Assembly: GCA_023014335.1 (NCBI GenBank)
Contig: JAECYW010000005.1
Location: forward strand, 3,720,001 to 3,784,000
Direction of reading: 5' to 3'
DNA length: 64,000 bases
From: Galerina marginata
Taxonomy: Eukaryota > Basidiomycota > Agaricomycetes > Agaricales > Galerinaceae
The notes beneath the pieces were generated by a model that saw only the letters and a program-made list of their open reading frames with translations, did not search any database and was not told where the DNA came from. Below, piece by piece: positions 34,480-45,959 of this stretch (position 1 is its first letter; each line of letters begins with the position of its first letter). Both the position numbers and the translations under genes were made by a program.

Positions 34480-36124
34480 ATGTCCCTTAGTGAATCTCTC
34501 CCAACTAACGACGAAGACAATCCATCTGCTCTACAAATTCTGACGCGCGCACTCGCAAAGCTTCAATCCAACAAGTCCGACTTCGAACTACTTCTCTCCC
34601 GGAGGCCGCAACGACCAATGAAAGCACAACCCCATTCTGGTAAGTTCATAACCCGGTCACCGCAGACTGTTAACAACTTTTTAGGGCGGGCTGCCCAAAG
34701 TTCGAAGAAAATGGGTCCAGTTGAAGGTCAGTAAAACAACCAAGCTTTTTGGCCCTCGTTTACATGTATTCTAAATTCAGAAGAAGTCGCAAGACAATTG
34801 CCTGAACTTTCGAGTGATGAAGAGCAATTCGATCCGGTGCCCGCGGTGCCTGCGGTGCCCACGCCATTTACTTCTTCCTCAAGGCGTTTACCTCCGATGC
34901 CTGACTCATTCAGCGAGGATGAGGCACCCGAAAGGCATTTACCTGCGATGCCTGATAACTTTAGCGACGATGAAGCACCCGCTAGGAATTTACCGCCAAT
35001 GCCCGCGACATCAAGTGACGACGTAGCCGTGAGGCCTTTACCCGCGGCGCCCGACTCACAGAGCGAGGACAAAGGACCAATAAGGCATTTGCCTCCGGCG
35101 CCCGAGCCACTCAGCGACGACGAAGTACCGGCCAGGCCTTTACCTCCAATGCTTACTGATAAAGTAACCCATTCGGCTGCCACCAAAGGTAAAGGCAAAC
35201 AAGTTCGGGCACCATCCACAAGGCGCCTTCCAGTATCAGAGCCAGACGTTCGTAGGCTGCCGGACTTGAATTTCAGTGGGTCACATTTCACTTTCTTTTT
35301 CCAACCTAATGTTCTGCAGGTGAGGACGAAACTCCAAATTCGGCAGGTCAAGTCTTTGTGGATCGGGAGCTCCCCTCGTTCGAATCATCGGAAAAACATG
35401 CTCTCAGGGACCAAAATTCGTCGGGCTTCCGCGGTTTTGGGAATATAGAAGCTATGCCTGGTACGTTAAAGCCTGATTTATTGTCACCATTTAGTGAACC
35501 TAACTCTGCATGTTCACACAAGACACGCGTATTGATACGTCAAAGGTTGAGAAGATCCTCAGTATGTTTTGTCTTCTCGTATTTTCTTCTCTGAATATTG
35601 GCAGATACGACAGGACGAGCGGTACCCACCTCCCGGCTTCCGGGTTTCGTTGACAAAGTTATCGCAGCCGATGCGTTCCCTCCTCCTACCAAAAATTTTA
35701 TTCCCCCTCCGGAGGCCGCTCATCCCCTCAACAGGAATGTGGCGAGCAGGGTGGCCGGGCCCATGGATGATGTATCGCCTGGTCAGCGGCCTCTCAAGCC
35801 TTCCGATCTAAACCTCGATTCAACACAAGGTCCGGGCAACTTTCATCCACCCGCCACATTTGTATGTTCCTCAGTTTATTTTACAAACTGATCCTGGTGC
35901 TTATCTTCGGCTGATCAAAGCATTATACCAAGGAACAGCTCCACAACATCCATCTGGGTGTTGAAGAGGCTGAGCTCAATGTAACGAGCTATCACAACAG
36001 GCTGTGTGTTATAGCCTCGGCACGCCGGAACCAGTTACAGGCTGAAATGATGTCGGTGAGGCGTTTGGAATTGGTCCGGGCTGAGTTGGACGAGATAGAA
36101 AACCTTTTGAAACCCTGGCTGTAG
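34480..36124 (+). CDS. KDZ-borne Pro-rich acidic-repeat protein, unknown function
   Basis: Six exons: 34480-34639, 34685-34726, 34781-35275, 35320-35460, 35605-35861 and 35921-36124 (432 aa, frame exact). Residues about 75-185 contain seven to eight degenerate repeats of the type RxLPPMPDSFSEDEAP. The last 60 residues form a charged helix ending in IENLLKPWL, probably a coiled coil. The 144-bp fourth intron is long for this window and the last acceptor is AAG. It starts 195 bp from the start of the Zn2Cys6-type gene, divergently, so they may share a promoter. The gene ends about 100 bp from the right TIR. No known domain. Confidence 0.7.
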
Positions 36125-36222
36125 TACAATTTTTGTTTGACATCTGACGAATATCATGAGATTTGCTCTATGGATGGATATACTACACGACCACATTAGT
36201 ACAACCAAATGCATGATCCCCT

Positions 36223-36709
36223 GGGAGCGGAGCCCGGTGTAATTACCGGGCCCGGGTGAAATATTGATTTGACGGAACGCTAGGCAAGCCGTATGTTTTC
36301 TGCCCCCACGGCACCCGCGGCTAGCTGCATTTTTTTTTGCCCACCGCGCGATCGGGTGCCGCAGAGAAAACCAGCCGCTGACCCCTGTCTGGACAGCGTC
36401 CTGCAAAATCACCTATCCACCCGGTAGAAAATCGACCCCAAACGGTACCCCACCATTAGTTGTCCTGGCCGCCGCAGTACTCAATCGGGCCCCGCAACAG
36501 AAAGCGCAATATCCAGCGGGTTCCCTTTAGTAGGACAGCCCTGTCCGATCGGACCCGTCTTACACGCTACTTCGTAGCTAATCCGATCGGACCCGTCTCT
36601 TACGCTACTTCGTAGCAAAACTGATCGGTCCGACTGGCCCCGTTTACCATGCTACTTTTTTGATCGGTGTACTTCTGTATACTATGGACTTATACTACTG
36701 TCCCATGTG
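36223..36709 (-). repeat. KDZ right terminal inverted repeat
   Basis: Inverted copy of 22038-22524. Inside it the 38-bp palindromic units recur at about 36542-36616. The outer end reads CTACTGTCCCATGTG on the plus strand. Confidence 0.9.
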
Positions 36710-36716
36710 CGACTAC
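36710..36716 (+). repeat. Right target-site duplication, CGACTAC
   Basis: Partner of 22031-22037, directly abutting the outer end of the right inverted repeat. Confidence 0.7.
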
Positions 36717-36949
36717 GGTGGCGGCTCTAACGACGCGTCGCGCCTTGTCTCAGTGTCTACCAGAACCACGTCGACTCCTTGAACTCGCCTTACTCCCTAA
36801 ATAGCAGAATTTGAACGTTTGAACGACCATCATGCAGGGACACGACTCCGCTATACCATCTCCCACAGTCCCGATTCTCTTGCTCTCTACTTGTTAGAAG
36901 TCTCGTCGATCTGCGAATAATTCATGTGGACGAGCTGTCACCGACATCC

Positions 36950-37350
36950 AGCCCATATACACCCCCTTGAAGCCGCGGTTCAACTGCCTGCAACAACGCC
37001 CGTGCTTATCCAGCTCGTCGTCCTTCCACAATAGCTCCTTTGCCCTGCCAACCCCACGATCGCCTTCTCCTCGTCTCTCGTTCACGAGTTAGCTCTCAGG
37101 GCCCGCTCAGGCCTATGCTTTAACCATGCACACGAACACTTACGAGACTGCAGGGCAGCATCACTGCCGACAGGAGACAGCATCGTTTCGCTAAGTGTGA
37201 GTTATGCCCTTAGGCCAGGAGGAAGTTTCCACCTTCTCCTTGCCTCCTTCTCGTTACCTACTGGTCCCCGGCGGCGCGTCGCCCGCGCAGGTACTCCTGG
37301 GGCAAGGCTGCAACTTGAAGAGCAAGTGAACTCCGGCGCGGGGATGTGAC
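36950..37350 (+). pseudogene. Tetraspanin pseudogene remnant right of the KDZ element
   Basis: Shares with exon 1 of the intact tetraspanin (50113) the stretch around TACGAGACTnCAGGGCA, then SLSVSYAL for SLSVNYVP, and AACTCCGGCGCGGGGATG for the NPGAGM coding block. Stops and frame changes are frequent and only the N-terminal region is recognisable. It would be the 3' partner of R1 unit U4 before the transposon separated them. Confidence 0.5.
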
Positions 37351-37424
37351 CAGAATATGTGTCTATGCCTCTATAAGGCGAGGCAGGGAATTGCGGGTCT
37401 GCGAATAACGACGATGACGACGAC

Positions 37425-38300
37425 GTGGATGCGCCGTCATCGTTCGGGCGGGTACGGGGAAATTGGAGAGGTTCGAAGCATGCACCGCGAAAGCTACAGT
37501 TGATTGTGGAGGTCCGAGGCTCGTGTTGGTGCTTGGGACAGGTATGTATTTCTGGTCGGCTTTTAGTATTTAATTTGCTGATAATTACGGGTTACAGCAC
37601 GACGGACGCTTTGAATGCTGGCAAATACGAATTTCTGGTCAGTATTTTTCTATTTATCTTGCTGATACTTGCTCGTTACAGCTCCATGGAATGTTTGGAT
37701 GCGCGTACTGCGCTTCTGTACTTTTGGTTTGGAGTTCATCCGTGAAAGCAGGCCGCGAATTTCTAACGACACCTCAGACTTGACCCGCATACATCGCGTT
37801 GCACCTCTACTCCAACCGGTTCTGCGTCATCTACGAGGGCCGGGTGACGTACTTGGCGATGTGGACTAGGCAAAGGAATTTTTCTTGGACGTGTCCATGG
37901 GGTAAACTGATTGTTTTGATCCAAGTCCGTCACCATATTTTAATTTCTTTTTCTTTCCAGCTACAAGCCAGCCAACCTCAAAGGATTGCCGAATTCCTTG
38001 TCGCTTTATCAAGTCCTTTCTCAAGCCCAGGCACAACAGTGAAATCACAGTGCTAGCGTTGGGAATCCATGTTCGTAGAAGCGGAGCAGTGTCTGAAGAA
38101 CAGGTTTGTCCCTTCATCCTTTTGGAATTCCCTGCAGGAACGTTGGTCATGCCTTTTGCAGCTCGTACATACCTTCTGAGCAACCCTTTCCGACTGCCGC
38201 TCCCAATTGTCGTAGGATCAGTTCATCATGGGAATGCCTACTCACCTCAATCTCTTGTGAGTCGATCATTGTTATATTCTCCATACTGAACCTCTCTCTT
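37425..38300 (+). pseudogene. Family D degenerate gene, copy 3
   Basis: Family blocks: a form of the first exon ending in a GTATGT donor (about 37440-37543), two exon starts after GGTTACAG and CGTTACAG acceptors (37598, 37681), SDLTRIHRVAPLL (about 37769-37808), and YLAMWTRQRNFSWTC in a shifted frame. The 3' block (AATTGTCGTAGGATCAGTT at 38204-38222) also occurs at 5846-5864. Stops break it. Function unknown. Confidence 0.45.
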
Positions 38301-39470
38301 CACTCGTTTTATAGCCTCTTCAAAGCGGGTACGCTGGCGTTATAACCTCAGAGTCGTGCTCGTCCTTACTGATAATGAACGTCACAGCATTAAAGCTATC
38401 AAGCCCGAATGGACTCCACGTTCTCAATGAAATCTACTCCACTTGGGGGGCTCGCAGCGCTCAAAACATCACTCTCGCCAACCAAGTTTGTGCCAACGTC
38501 GCCGCCTTATCTTATATATCAGGCGGCCATTGGCGGCCATTGCCCCCCGGAGTTGTCGTACGGCTTCAAGTACTGCTAAGTAATTCATGTTGCAGAATTT
38601 CAGTCTAATCGTCGCGTTTGAACTTTAGCTTTGGAGGAGCATTCGCATTCATCGCACCTCTTCTTCATGGAATCCCGTTCAACACGTCGCTGGCCGCCAA
38701 CACCGTGTCAGGCTCCTCAAGTTCAATTGATGCGCACAGCCTGAGGCTCGAAGCTTGAAGTTCGAAGCTGAAGGCAGTCCAGTCGTGCAGTCTCGTCTCG
38801 ATTAAGGAGGACGTTGCGGCCTCTGACAAAGTTGTCTCTTCTGCCATTGTCGCTTCTCATAAGCTACGACGGACAGCTTTTCTTGCTGCCACGTCGACTA
38901 CGCTGTACAAAGCTCAAACGATAGTTCTGGTCTGAGGCCTTGGGATGTCCTTTGCCGGAAAGTTGCATACTCTCATGGGGAGGGGACTCGAGCGCTGGCT
39001 GCTGGCAGGACCGTCGGTGAAGTTCTTCCGGCTGAGTTCCAGTCCCTGTCGTACGCGCCCCGATTTTGTTTGTTTTTCTTATCATTGACATCTACTATTT
39101 CAATCTACAGTGCGAATTGGACACCAGTATTAATTTCCCTACTGTCGATGAGGCCCTTCCGTTCTCCGTTTAACTTCGTCAGCCTTCATTTTTTCGTCCA
39201 AAATTTATCATCTCCGTTTGCTTTCAACAAGCCATTACTTTTTATATCGAACAGCGTAAGCATGTGTCGCTACTTCTGCATCGATTCCCACAACGATTTG
39301 GTCATGGTCTCGTTGAGGAGCCTCGCAGATATGTTTTGTCAAATCGTAGTGAAAGAATCACGCCCCTGCTCCTTCAAGAAAGCCCGCACTTCTCTTCGTG
39401 AATCTTTGCCTTTTGTGCACTCGAGTCTGAGTTACACTGCGGCGACCTGATTATTTTGCTGGGGGGTCAA
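38301..39470. other. Stretch without recognised genes
   Basis: Open frames at 38375-38608 (+, 77 codons) and 39070-39450 (+, 126 codons) have no family resemblance that I can see and are not repeated elsewhere in the window. No repeat or structure recognised. Confidence 0.3.
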
Positions 39471-39915
39471 AAGTGAAAGGAGGTTGTTTGAGTTTTGCCG
39501 GCTTTTTCGAAATTTGCAAAATCTCATCAAGATTATTCAATTTGCTTCGGGAAAAATCAAAGGAAAACTATCAATTTAGATTGGGTTTTGACTCTTTCTG
39601 AACGAGTCATTTAGAGAGGGAGAAATCGTTGTTTTTAGATTTTATAGTCAAAACGAGTCATTTTGATCACTCTTCTGCCGGAAATCAGGTTTTGCAAGTG
39701 GCAAAATGGCACTTTAGACAGTATTTCGCTTGAAAAATCAAGATGTAACATTTCCCAATGGCAAAAGGCTGAATTCTGACCGACGCAAAATAGTATCAAA
39801 AGGAGAAATTTTGCTTGGATTTTGCCCCTCGCAAAATAGAGAATATTGACTCCCTTTTGCGTAGGGCGAAATCCAAGTCAAAACTCAAACTATCTGCCTA
39901 ACATTTTGACCCCCC
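39471..39915. mobile_element. 445-bp TIR element (MITE candidate)
   Basis: Ends are imperfect inverted repeats of about 37 bp: GGGGGGTCAAAA then TTTGAGTTTTG on the left, with the inverse CAAAACTCAAA and TTTTGACCCCCC on the right. The interior is A/T-rich with repeated GAGTCATTT and CAAAAT motifs and has no coding frame. No clear flanking duplication was found, so it may be old or the borders off by a few bases. Confidence 0.55.
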
Positions 39916-40424
39916 GTCGAAATAGTCCCAGCGCAGCAGTGTTAGTTTTCGTTGGGTTAGTTTTTCCTATTTATTACAAATTTATTATACTTGTGCAATG
40001 ACGCGCATTCTGATCATACTTGGTCTCAAATATGCTCCCCGTCCGAGTCGGTTGAACACGAGTTCGAAATCGAGTGTTTCTAATCAGATTAGACGCGGAT
40101 TGTAAGAACCGATTCCTTTGAACAGGCCATCCCTGTTGGACTTACGGACCTGACGGACCTGTCGGCCGAGCCGCCTCAGCTGATGATTATAGATTAGAAT
40201 CATTAGATATCTTTACGTACTTATAGATCTAACACGGTGGCATCGCCTGGTTTGACACTGCGGTTTCTTTCGGAACTTCCTTTCCTACGTTGCCATCCTC
40301 CTTGGCTGCTCGACGCCTTGTGAGCCTCGCCAGACCCCAGCGCCGCAGCTGCTAGTTAGGCTTAATTCGCGATTCAGACCACCCAGTGGCACCCACGTTC
40401 CGTTGCGATCATCGCCCTTGCGAA

Positions 40425-41860
40425 ATGACTTCGTGGAACCCTGTCCAGCTGCCAACGGAAATCAAAGAACTTATAATAGATGAGCTCGACTGCGACCTTG
40501 ATGGATTCACCGACAACGCTAAGGAAAACCGCGCCGCCCTATGTTCTTGTCTCTTCGTTTCACGGCAATTTCACCAACGTGCTCGCCGTCATTTGTTTCG
40601 CAGCATCCAAGTCAAGATGAACGACACAGAAGGGCTGCCTCAGTTTCAAAAGCACCTTGTCCTCCTACACCAGCTCATGAAGACCCCCGCCGATGATCAC
40701 AGTCTTGGGGTTATTTCCTACATGAGGAAGTTCTGTGTCGTGGCCGAGTTTGAAGAGCGCAATGAGGAAACTGATGAAGATAAGTACGGAGAAGAAGAAA
40801 GCCCAGTCGCAGAAGCCCTTGCAAAATATCTGCCCGACATCTTGAAGTTGCTTATGACGGAGGCTCGTGGCCTGCAACACTTTCACATGGAACACTCCTG
40901 TGAGCCCGGCGCGATAGGATACGACTGGACAACTCTGCCCTCTGAACTCTGTTCAGCAGTTCGGGCATTCTTGATCTTCAGGCCGCTCAGATGCCTGGAG
41001 TTGCGGAATTTCACTGAGGTCCCGAACAGCTTCTTCCACCAGACCAATGTTACCCATTTGATCACTGAAAATTTTAGTTCAAGGGAACTGGAATTAAATT
41101 TCGACGACTCGTCTTCGGGTTCTTCTTTTAAAGGAGTGCAACTCACCTTTGGCCCAGTCGAAACTCTTGACACGGACCAATGCTTTCCGATCCACAGGAT
41201 GGTTCATATGTCTCGAGGTCAATCATCGCAGGCCAATTTGCTCAAGAACATCATGTTATCCGTATTGGACGATGATGATTTTAATCAAGTCATTCATCTG
41301 CTGCGCGCAGCTTCTCTTGTAGAAGACTTGCTTCTCAACTTCACTTGTAAGTGTGCTAAGCCTTGTTTCCACCAGTACCGCTTAACATGTCTTCAGCTTT
41401 CTCAAGTGCCGACTTCCTCTTGGAGACGAAGCTCGATTTCTCCCCTCTTCAAAAATTGACTAACGTCACTCTGATATATTCCGAACATTTGATCACTTCT
41501 TCGCTGGATTTAGTCCCACAATCCCTCGAGCACGCCTCCACCCTTCTGAAGTCCGGCTCTTCTTCTATCGTTTTCCTTATCTTAGCATTCACCTTCGAGT
41601 TTCAATCTTCCAATGACACCCAGACGCGTGACGATATCATATATAAACCCAAAGGCAAACACTGGAAGCCATTGGACGATGCGTTGGCTGGCCCTTTGTA
41701 CCCAATGCTCCGTCGTCTTGAACTACATATCAACCTCAATTCAGAAAGTTCCCGAGCGGAACGCCGCTTACAAGCTTCTTTGCAAAACGTAGATAGTCTC
41801 TTCAAAACTGCGTTGCCGCTGCTGTATGCTTCTGAACTACTTCACCTGTACATCAATTAA
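40425..41860 (+). CDS. F-box-like protein, copy 2
   Basis: Two exons, 40425-41346 and 41397-41860 (1386 nt, 461 aa), with GTAAGT donor and TTCAG acceptor at the same place as copy 1. The N-terminus VQLPTEIKELIIDELDCD with AALCSCLFVSRQFHQRARRHLFR is F-box-like, and an acidic stretch lies near residues 115-130. The first about 100 bp upstream are also conserved with copy 1 (GTGAGCCTCGCCAGAC and the CACCCACGTTCCG block), so the promoter was duplicated too. Substitutions are spread through the protein without stops, so both copies may be kept by selection. Substrate unknown. Confidence 0.75.
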
Positions 41861-42599
41861 ATGCGAGACCTCACTGCCATTTCTGCCTTTGAAATCTTGA
41901 TTGTTTTTGTTCCTAAAATTTATGAATCCTGTGGAATCTGTTAATGGTTAGCTAGGAGCTCCTATTGCAACGCTCCCCTTATCCTCTCGGGGTTGTATTT
42001 TGGACTACAGTCACAGAACCTATGACACTGGGAAACATTTGACGATTGGTTTTGCTAAAATCGCAAGGTTATTCGAAATTCTATATTTGTCTTGAGCCCC
42101 CATTGACCAGTTTGTCCGTCTTTCTTGGGTAGGTTCTCCGGCTTCCACACTCGAAAAGGGACTAAGCCTATTTTACACCATTCACATTGAATTAGAATTG
42201 ATGCTATGGCTTCCTTGGAATCGACACCATTACGCCGCGTCGACCGTAGGACCCACTGAGATGCGGCTGATTTAAGTTGTAGAGAATACTCCCCGAGAAA
42301 TACGCCGGAAGTTGGAATGGGGTCAGCTATAGTACTAATAACAATCCGTGGGCTACTCGGAGAGTGTCTTGGTTCCCATTTTACCGACTGACAAATACGG
42401 CGAAGCCAAAACGCCGTGTCAGTGGCGCTCCAGCCAGTGTCTGAGGAGGGTTTGAGAGGGTTCGATATTCTTCCGTATTATGCTATCTATGAAAATTGTC
42501 AGGAGTCTGAACTTTAATTGTAGAAATGGTCGTAATTTTTGACTGTATCTCTCTGCATTGGGTCTGAGTTTTGTAATTAACCCCACGAATATGAGGATC

Positions 42600-43985
42600 G
42601 TCGAAATAAATTTCCATGGCACCTATTAACAGGGTATAGAATAGACGCCGTCGGGCTACAGAGCTGTAATTTAGCTTTTTTAATTATTCAATTCGATGGC
42701 TCCAATGCTTGCTCGTCACGATAGAATGCAGGTACGAGGTTTTGTCTCTATTTCTGAGCTTTGAAGCTGGGAGACCTAGCCAAGAAAGACAGATAAGCTG
42801 GCAAGTAAGGCTCAAGAGGAATATACGACGAATAGCATGCATCGCAGTGTTAGGCTGCTTCGAATAAATCGGAAAACCAGAGAGGAATGCAAGGACGTCA
42901 AGGCGATGCAGTTTTGGACTGACCTTTGGCTAGACCCGTGATTAAGCACAACGTATCAGAATAAGGCGGCAGTGAAGGCTGCGCTTTAGGTATTGTGACC
43001 TACAGCCGCGCAGGAGTCTACCCCCAAAAATTACAGAGTTGGGTGCAATTTCAGGTCGCAAGGGATAGACGAAATATTACCCAACTCGACAACTCGGGAA
43101 GCATCTTGAGCTCTGCGCGGCAATCAGGACATTAGGCCTTCTCAAAGCATAAATAATCGACTGATCGAGAGTCAATGGGATAGTAAGCATTTCCCTGCCA
43201 TAGGAGAGCAAATTATGATAGACGGACGAAGGTGGAACTGGAACTCTTCGCATTGATCTTTGACTATGTAGCTCCGCGATTGAGCACAGAACGCAGAATA
43301 TAGGACAAGTGGAAGTTGTGATTAGGCATCCTGTGCCGCAGCCGCGTAGGATCCACTACCAGTGTCCGTAGAGTTGGGTGTATTTCCTGGTAGAAAAAGA
43401 TCGAAGATAAACGACCCAACTATCTCTGCGCGGCAATGAGGACACTGGACCTTGTGAAAAGATGGAAATCGGAATGGTATCGACTGATCGCGGGTCATCG
43501 GAGAGCGGCTGCGTAGACAATAAATAAGGTGGTGAGCTACAAGATCAGGCTGACGAACTTGTTGAAATACCTAAACGTAGAAGATATCCGATCATAAGCC
43601 ACTCGCTTTGTCTTCAGAGTCCTCAGTGAATTTAGCAAGCAGAAAAGAATGAGCAGCTGAGATGTGAATATTAAACACGAGCCGATTATTTCAGAGTATA
43701 AATTCCAAGTCAAAGGAGGCAACGACGACCCGAAGCCTGCCACAGGGATTGGGTATGTATCCGTCTTCCTCAAGACCGAAGCGAAAAGCAACTCTGAGGC
43801 GGTGGAAATGATCGTGAAATCCCACTCGAGTAGCTTGGTCTTGGTCTATATACCTCAGACTCTGTGGCAGGCTGTTGTTTTCACGATGCCTTGAGGGAGA
43901 TGAGTGAGGAGGAGGATCAAAGAATGAGAGCGTCCGTTATCGAATCATCGATTGACACCACACGTGACTCGTTTCCCAAAGCCTG
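42600..43985 (+). repeat. R1 repeat unit U5 (second subtype, two M3 modules)
   Basis: Starts with a CACCTATTAACAG block shared with U6. A degenerate M1/M2-type module lies at about 42715-42810 (right arm CTAGCCAAGAAAGAC); an M2-like left arm (TTTGGCTAGACCC) at about 42927 runs into M3a at 43003-43121 (GAGTTGGGTG and ACCCAACTC inside GCCGCGCAG and CTGCGCGG). M3b is at 43336-43434 (GAGTTGGGTG and CGACCCAACT). It ends near the shared CACACGTGACTCG motif. No ORF is conserved with U6. Confidence 0.65.
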
Positions 43986-44059
43986 GGCCTTGCAATTGTT
44001 TTTCACCTTCTCCCTTGAACGCGATCATGAAACAAAACACAGTGAACCACTATGCATCC

Positions 44060-44470
44060 AAGACGCGCCCCTGCTCTTATAATGCGTCGCGCCTACCAAG
44101 GCGAGTCCTTTGGGACTTGAAAAGCCCGAGAATATGCCTTCCCTGACTGTAAGCACCCTCTGATTGCCCCTGCTACATAATGATCCTCCGTCATCCTCCG
44201 TCTTACTTCATAACCGTCAGAACCACTCTACTCGAGCACCGACGTGACACAGTTTTTCAAGCCTATTATCGCGTCCAGGAGCGCCTGGGCTGTCTCTTCT
44301 CACCCGGCTTCAACTTCGTTCTTGCATTCCGCTCCCTAGGGGTTATCTGGTGTATGTTGCACCTTGTTTTACTCGCACTGATCTTACCCATTGCCGTGTG
44401 CTCTAGTGGTCCAAACCTGGTACCTGGAGACGATCCAGTAGGCCATGCCTGGAGAAGAGCCCGCCCGGAC
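44060..44470 (+). pseudogene. Family C relic fragment
   Basis: About 44085-44160 matches the first exon block of the relic at 15360 (GCGTCGnnCCTACCAnGnCGAG, ending in CTGACTGTAAG where the other has CGGACTGTAAG). The rest has hydrophobic frames without a recognised match. No Ulp1-like motif is present in this fragment. Confidence 0.35.
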
Positions 44471-44579
44471 TGTCAACGATAAGTAGAAATAGCTTCGTTC
44501 GTCCTGTTCACACACATTTAGAGGGTTGTCTGCTCCTTAAACAGGCAAGTTCGTGACAGCAGGACATAGCGTCTTAGGA

Positions 44580-45130
44580 GGTGGAGGTGGAGAAGGTCAT
44601 CTGCCCACCTCGACGACAACATTTGGAGTGCGGAAGGCGGTGACGACGCTGGTTGGAGACTTAGATACGCATGTGCCTGCTCGCCGTGTCAGAGCTTGTG
44701 TTGGTTTGGTTCGCATCTTTGCTTGATGTATGTACGTTATTTTGTTTTCCGTCCTTACTTTCTATTACGACGTTACTGATACTTACGGGCTACAGCTTAA
44801 CAGAACATTTGGAAAGGTGTACCCTTTTTGAAGTTTGTCCGTGCTTGCTGGCGGAGAGTTGCTACCGTCGCGTCACCCTTGACATTGCCAGCATACATCG
44901 TGTTGTACCGCTACCTTTGAGTGGTTCTCCCTCATCTACTGGGGCAAAATGGCGGAATTTGTCGATATAAACCAGGCAAAATGGTCCTTTTTGGACTGGT
45001 AAGTAAGTTGTTTGTTTTAATTCAATCTCCTCACGTTAGTTATTTGATTTTTATTTCTCATTTTGTTTCTTTCCAGGTAGGAACCAGAGAACCGCCGACT
45101 TCGTCTTCGCTTCAACAAAAATCACAAGCC
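44580..45130 (+). pseudogene. Family D degenerate gene, copy 4
   Basis: Blocks: GGCGGTGACGACGCTGGTTGGAGAC (first exon; shown in two parts GGCGGTGACGACGC and TGGTTGGAGAC), an exon after the GGGCTACAG acceptor at 44796, a frame ASIHRVVPL (about 44888-44914), and a block starting after TTTCCAG at 45077. Frames are broken between blocks. Confidence 0.4.
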
Positions 45131-45289
45131 CTACCTAGTAAACGCGACGATCGCCGCAATCTTTCCTTCCTCCCTCCATCCTCCATTCTAACAAGACCTC
45201 CTTTTATCTCTCCTCTACACGATCCTTTACTCGCCCCACGAGCCTCCGACGACCTGGATCAAGTCGCGCAATGAACTCTTCGGGACGAT

Positions 45290-45770
45290 TTTTGGCCTGC
45301 GGAAGGCTGTGACGTGGCTGGTTGGAGACTCGAATGCGGCTGCGACTTCTCGTGGTGTTTGAGCTTGTGTCGATTCCGGAAGTTCGTGTTGGTGCTTGGG
45401 CCAGGTACTTATTGGTTTGGGTCCTTGCTTTTTTATTTATGTTTACTGACAATTACGGGCTACAGCTCAACGGAAGCGTGTACTGCACTTATGGCGTCCG
45501 TCTGTAAACGCAGGCTGCGGTTTTATAACGATATTTCCGACTTATAACGACACCTCCGATTTGACCAGCATGCATCGTGCTGTACCGCTACTTTAACTGG
45601 TTCTGCGTCTAGGACTTTGGCGACGTGGACTAGGCACGACAGTTCTCTTTGGGCGGGGTAAGGTGTTGGTTCAACTCTATATAAGGTCATTATTTAACAT
45701 CCATATCTTTTCCCTCCTTTCCAGGTATGAGCCAGCTAATCCAAAGAACAGCTCATCGCGTTAGCAACCC
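45290..45770 (+). pseudogene. Family D degenerate gene, copy 5
   Basis: Starts in AVTWLVGDSNAAATSRG (about 45306-45356), then an exon after the GGGCTACAG acceptor at 45466, a TSMHRAVPLL frame (about 45567-45597), GACTTTGGCGACGTGGACTAGGC with an in-frame stop (45612-45634), and TTTCCAG at 45719. The nucleotide order matches the other copies. Confidence 0.4.
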
Positions 45771-45959
45771 TTCCTCAAGATGAAGTCCTGCCCATGACAA
45801 TCGCAGCGATCGCCCTTTCCTCTTCCTTTTCTCCTTCCTTTGTCCATTCTGACAGGGCTTACTTTCGCCTCTTCTCTCGACGAAGCCTTACTCGTCTTAT
45901 GATTATCCCTAGATTTGTTTTCCTAGAATATTCGACTGCAGCATGCATGCTCCTGGTGC

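Larger units (their letters stand above)
22038..36709. mobile_element. 14.7-kb KDZ-type DNA transposon with five genes
   Basis: Bounded by 487-bp terminal inverted repeats (22038-22524 and 36223-36709) that I could match base for base by eye, starting CACATGGGACAGTAG, and flanked by the 7-bp direct repeat CGACTAC. Gene order: acidic protein (-), KDZ transposase (-), 444-aa protein (+), Zn2Cys6-type protein (-), Pro-rich protein (+). The matching TIRs and undamaged frames suggest recent insertion and possible activity. It sits inside repeated unit U4 and separates it from tetraspanin and family D remnants at 36950-38300. A 1,049-bp element is nested at 30597-31645. KDZ elements are known to be abundant in mushroom genomes; this gene set is not one I recognise. 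Confidence 0.9.

Noticed and set aside
39070..39450. 126-codon plus-strand frame
   Set aside because: Composition is Ser/Phe/Leu-rich without domain or paralogue; could be chance in unannotated sequence.
44180..44482. 100-codon frame with a hydrophobic helix
   Set aside because: Lies in a decayed family C region and has no counterpart in the related region at 15560-15900.
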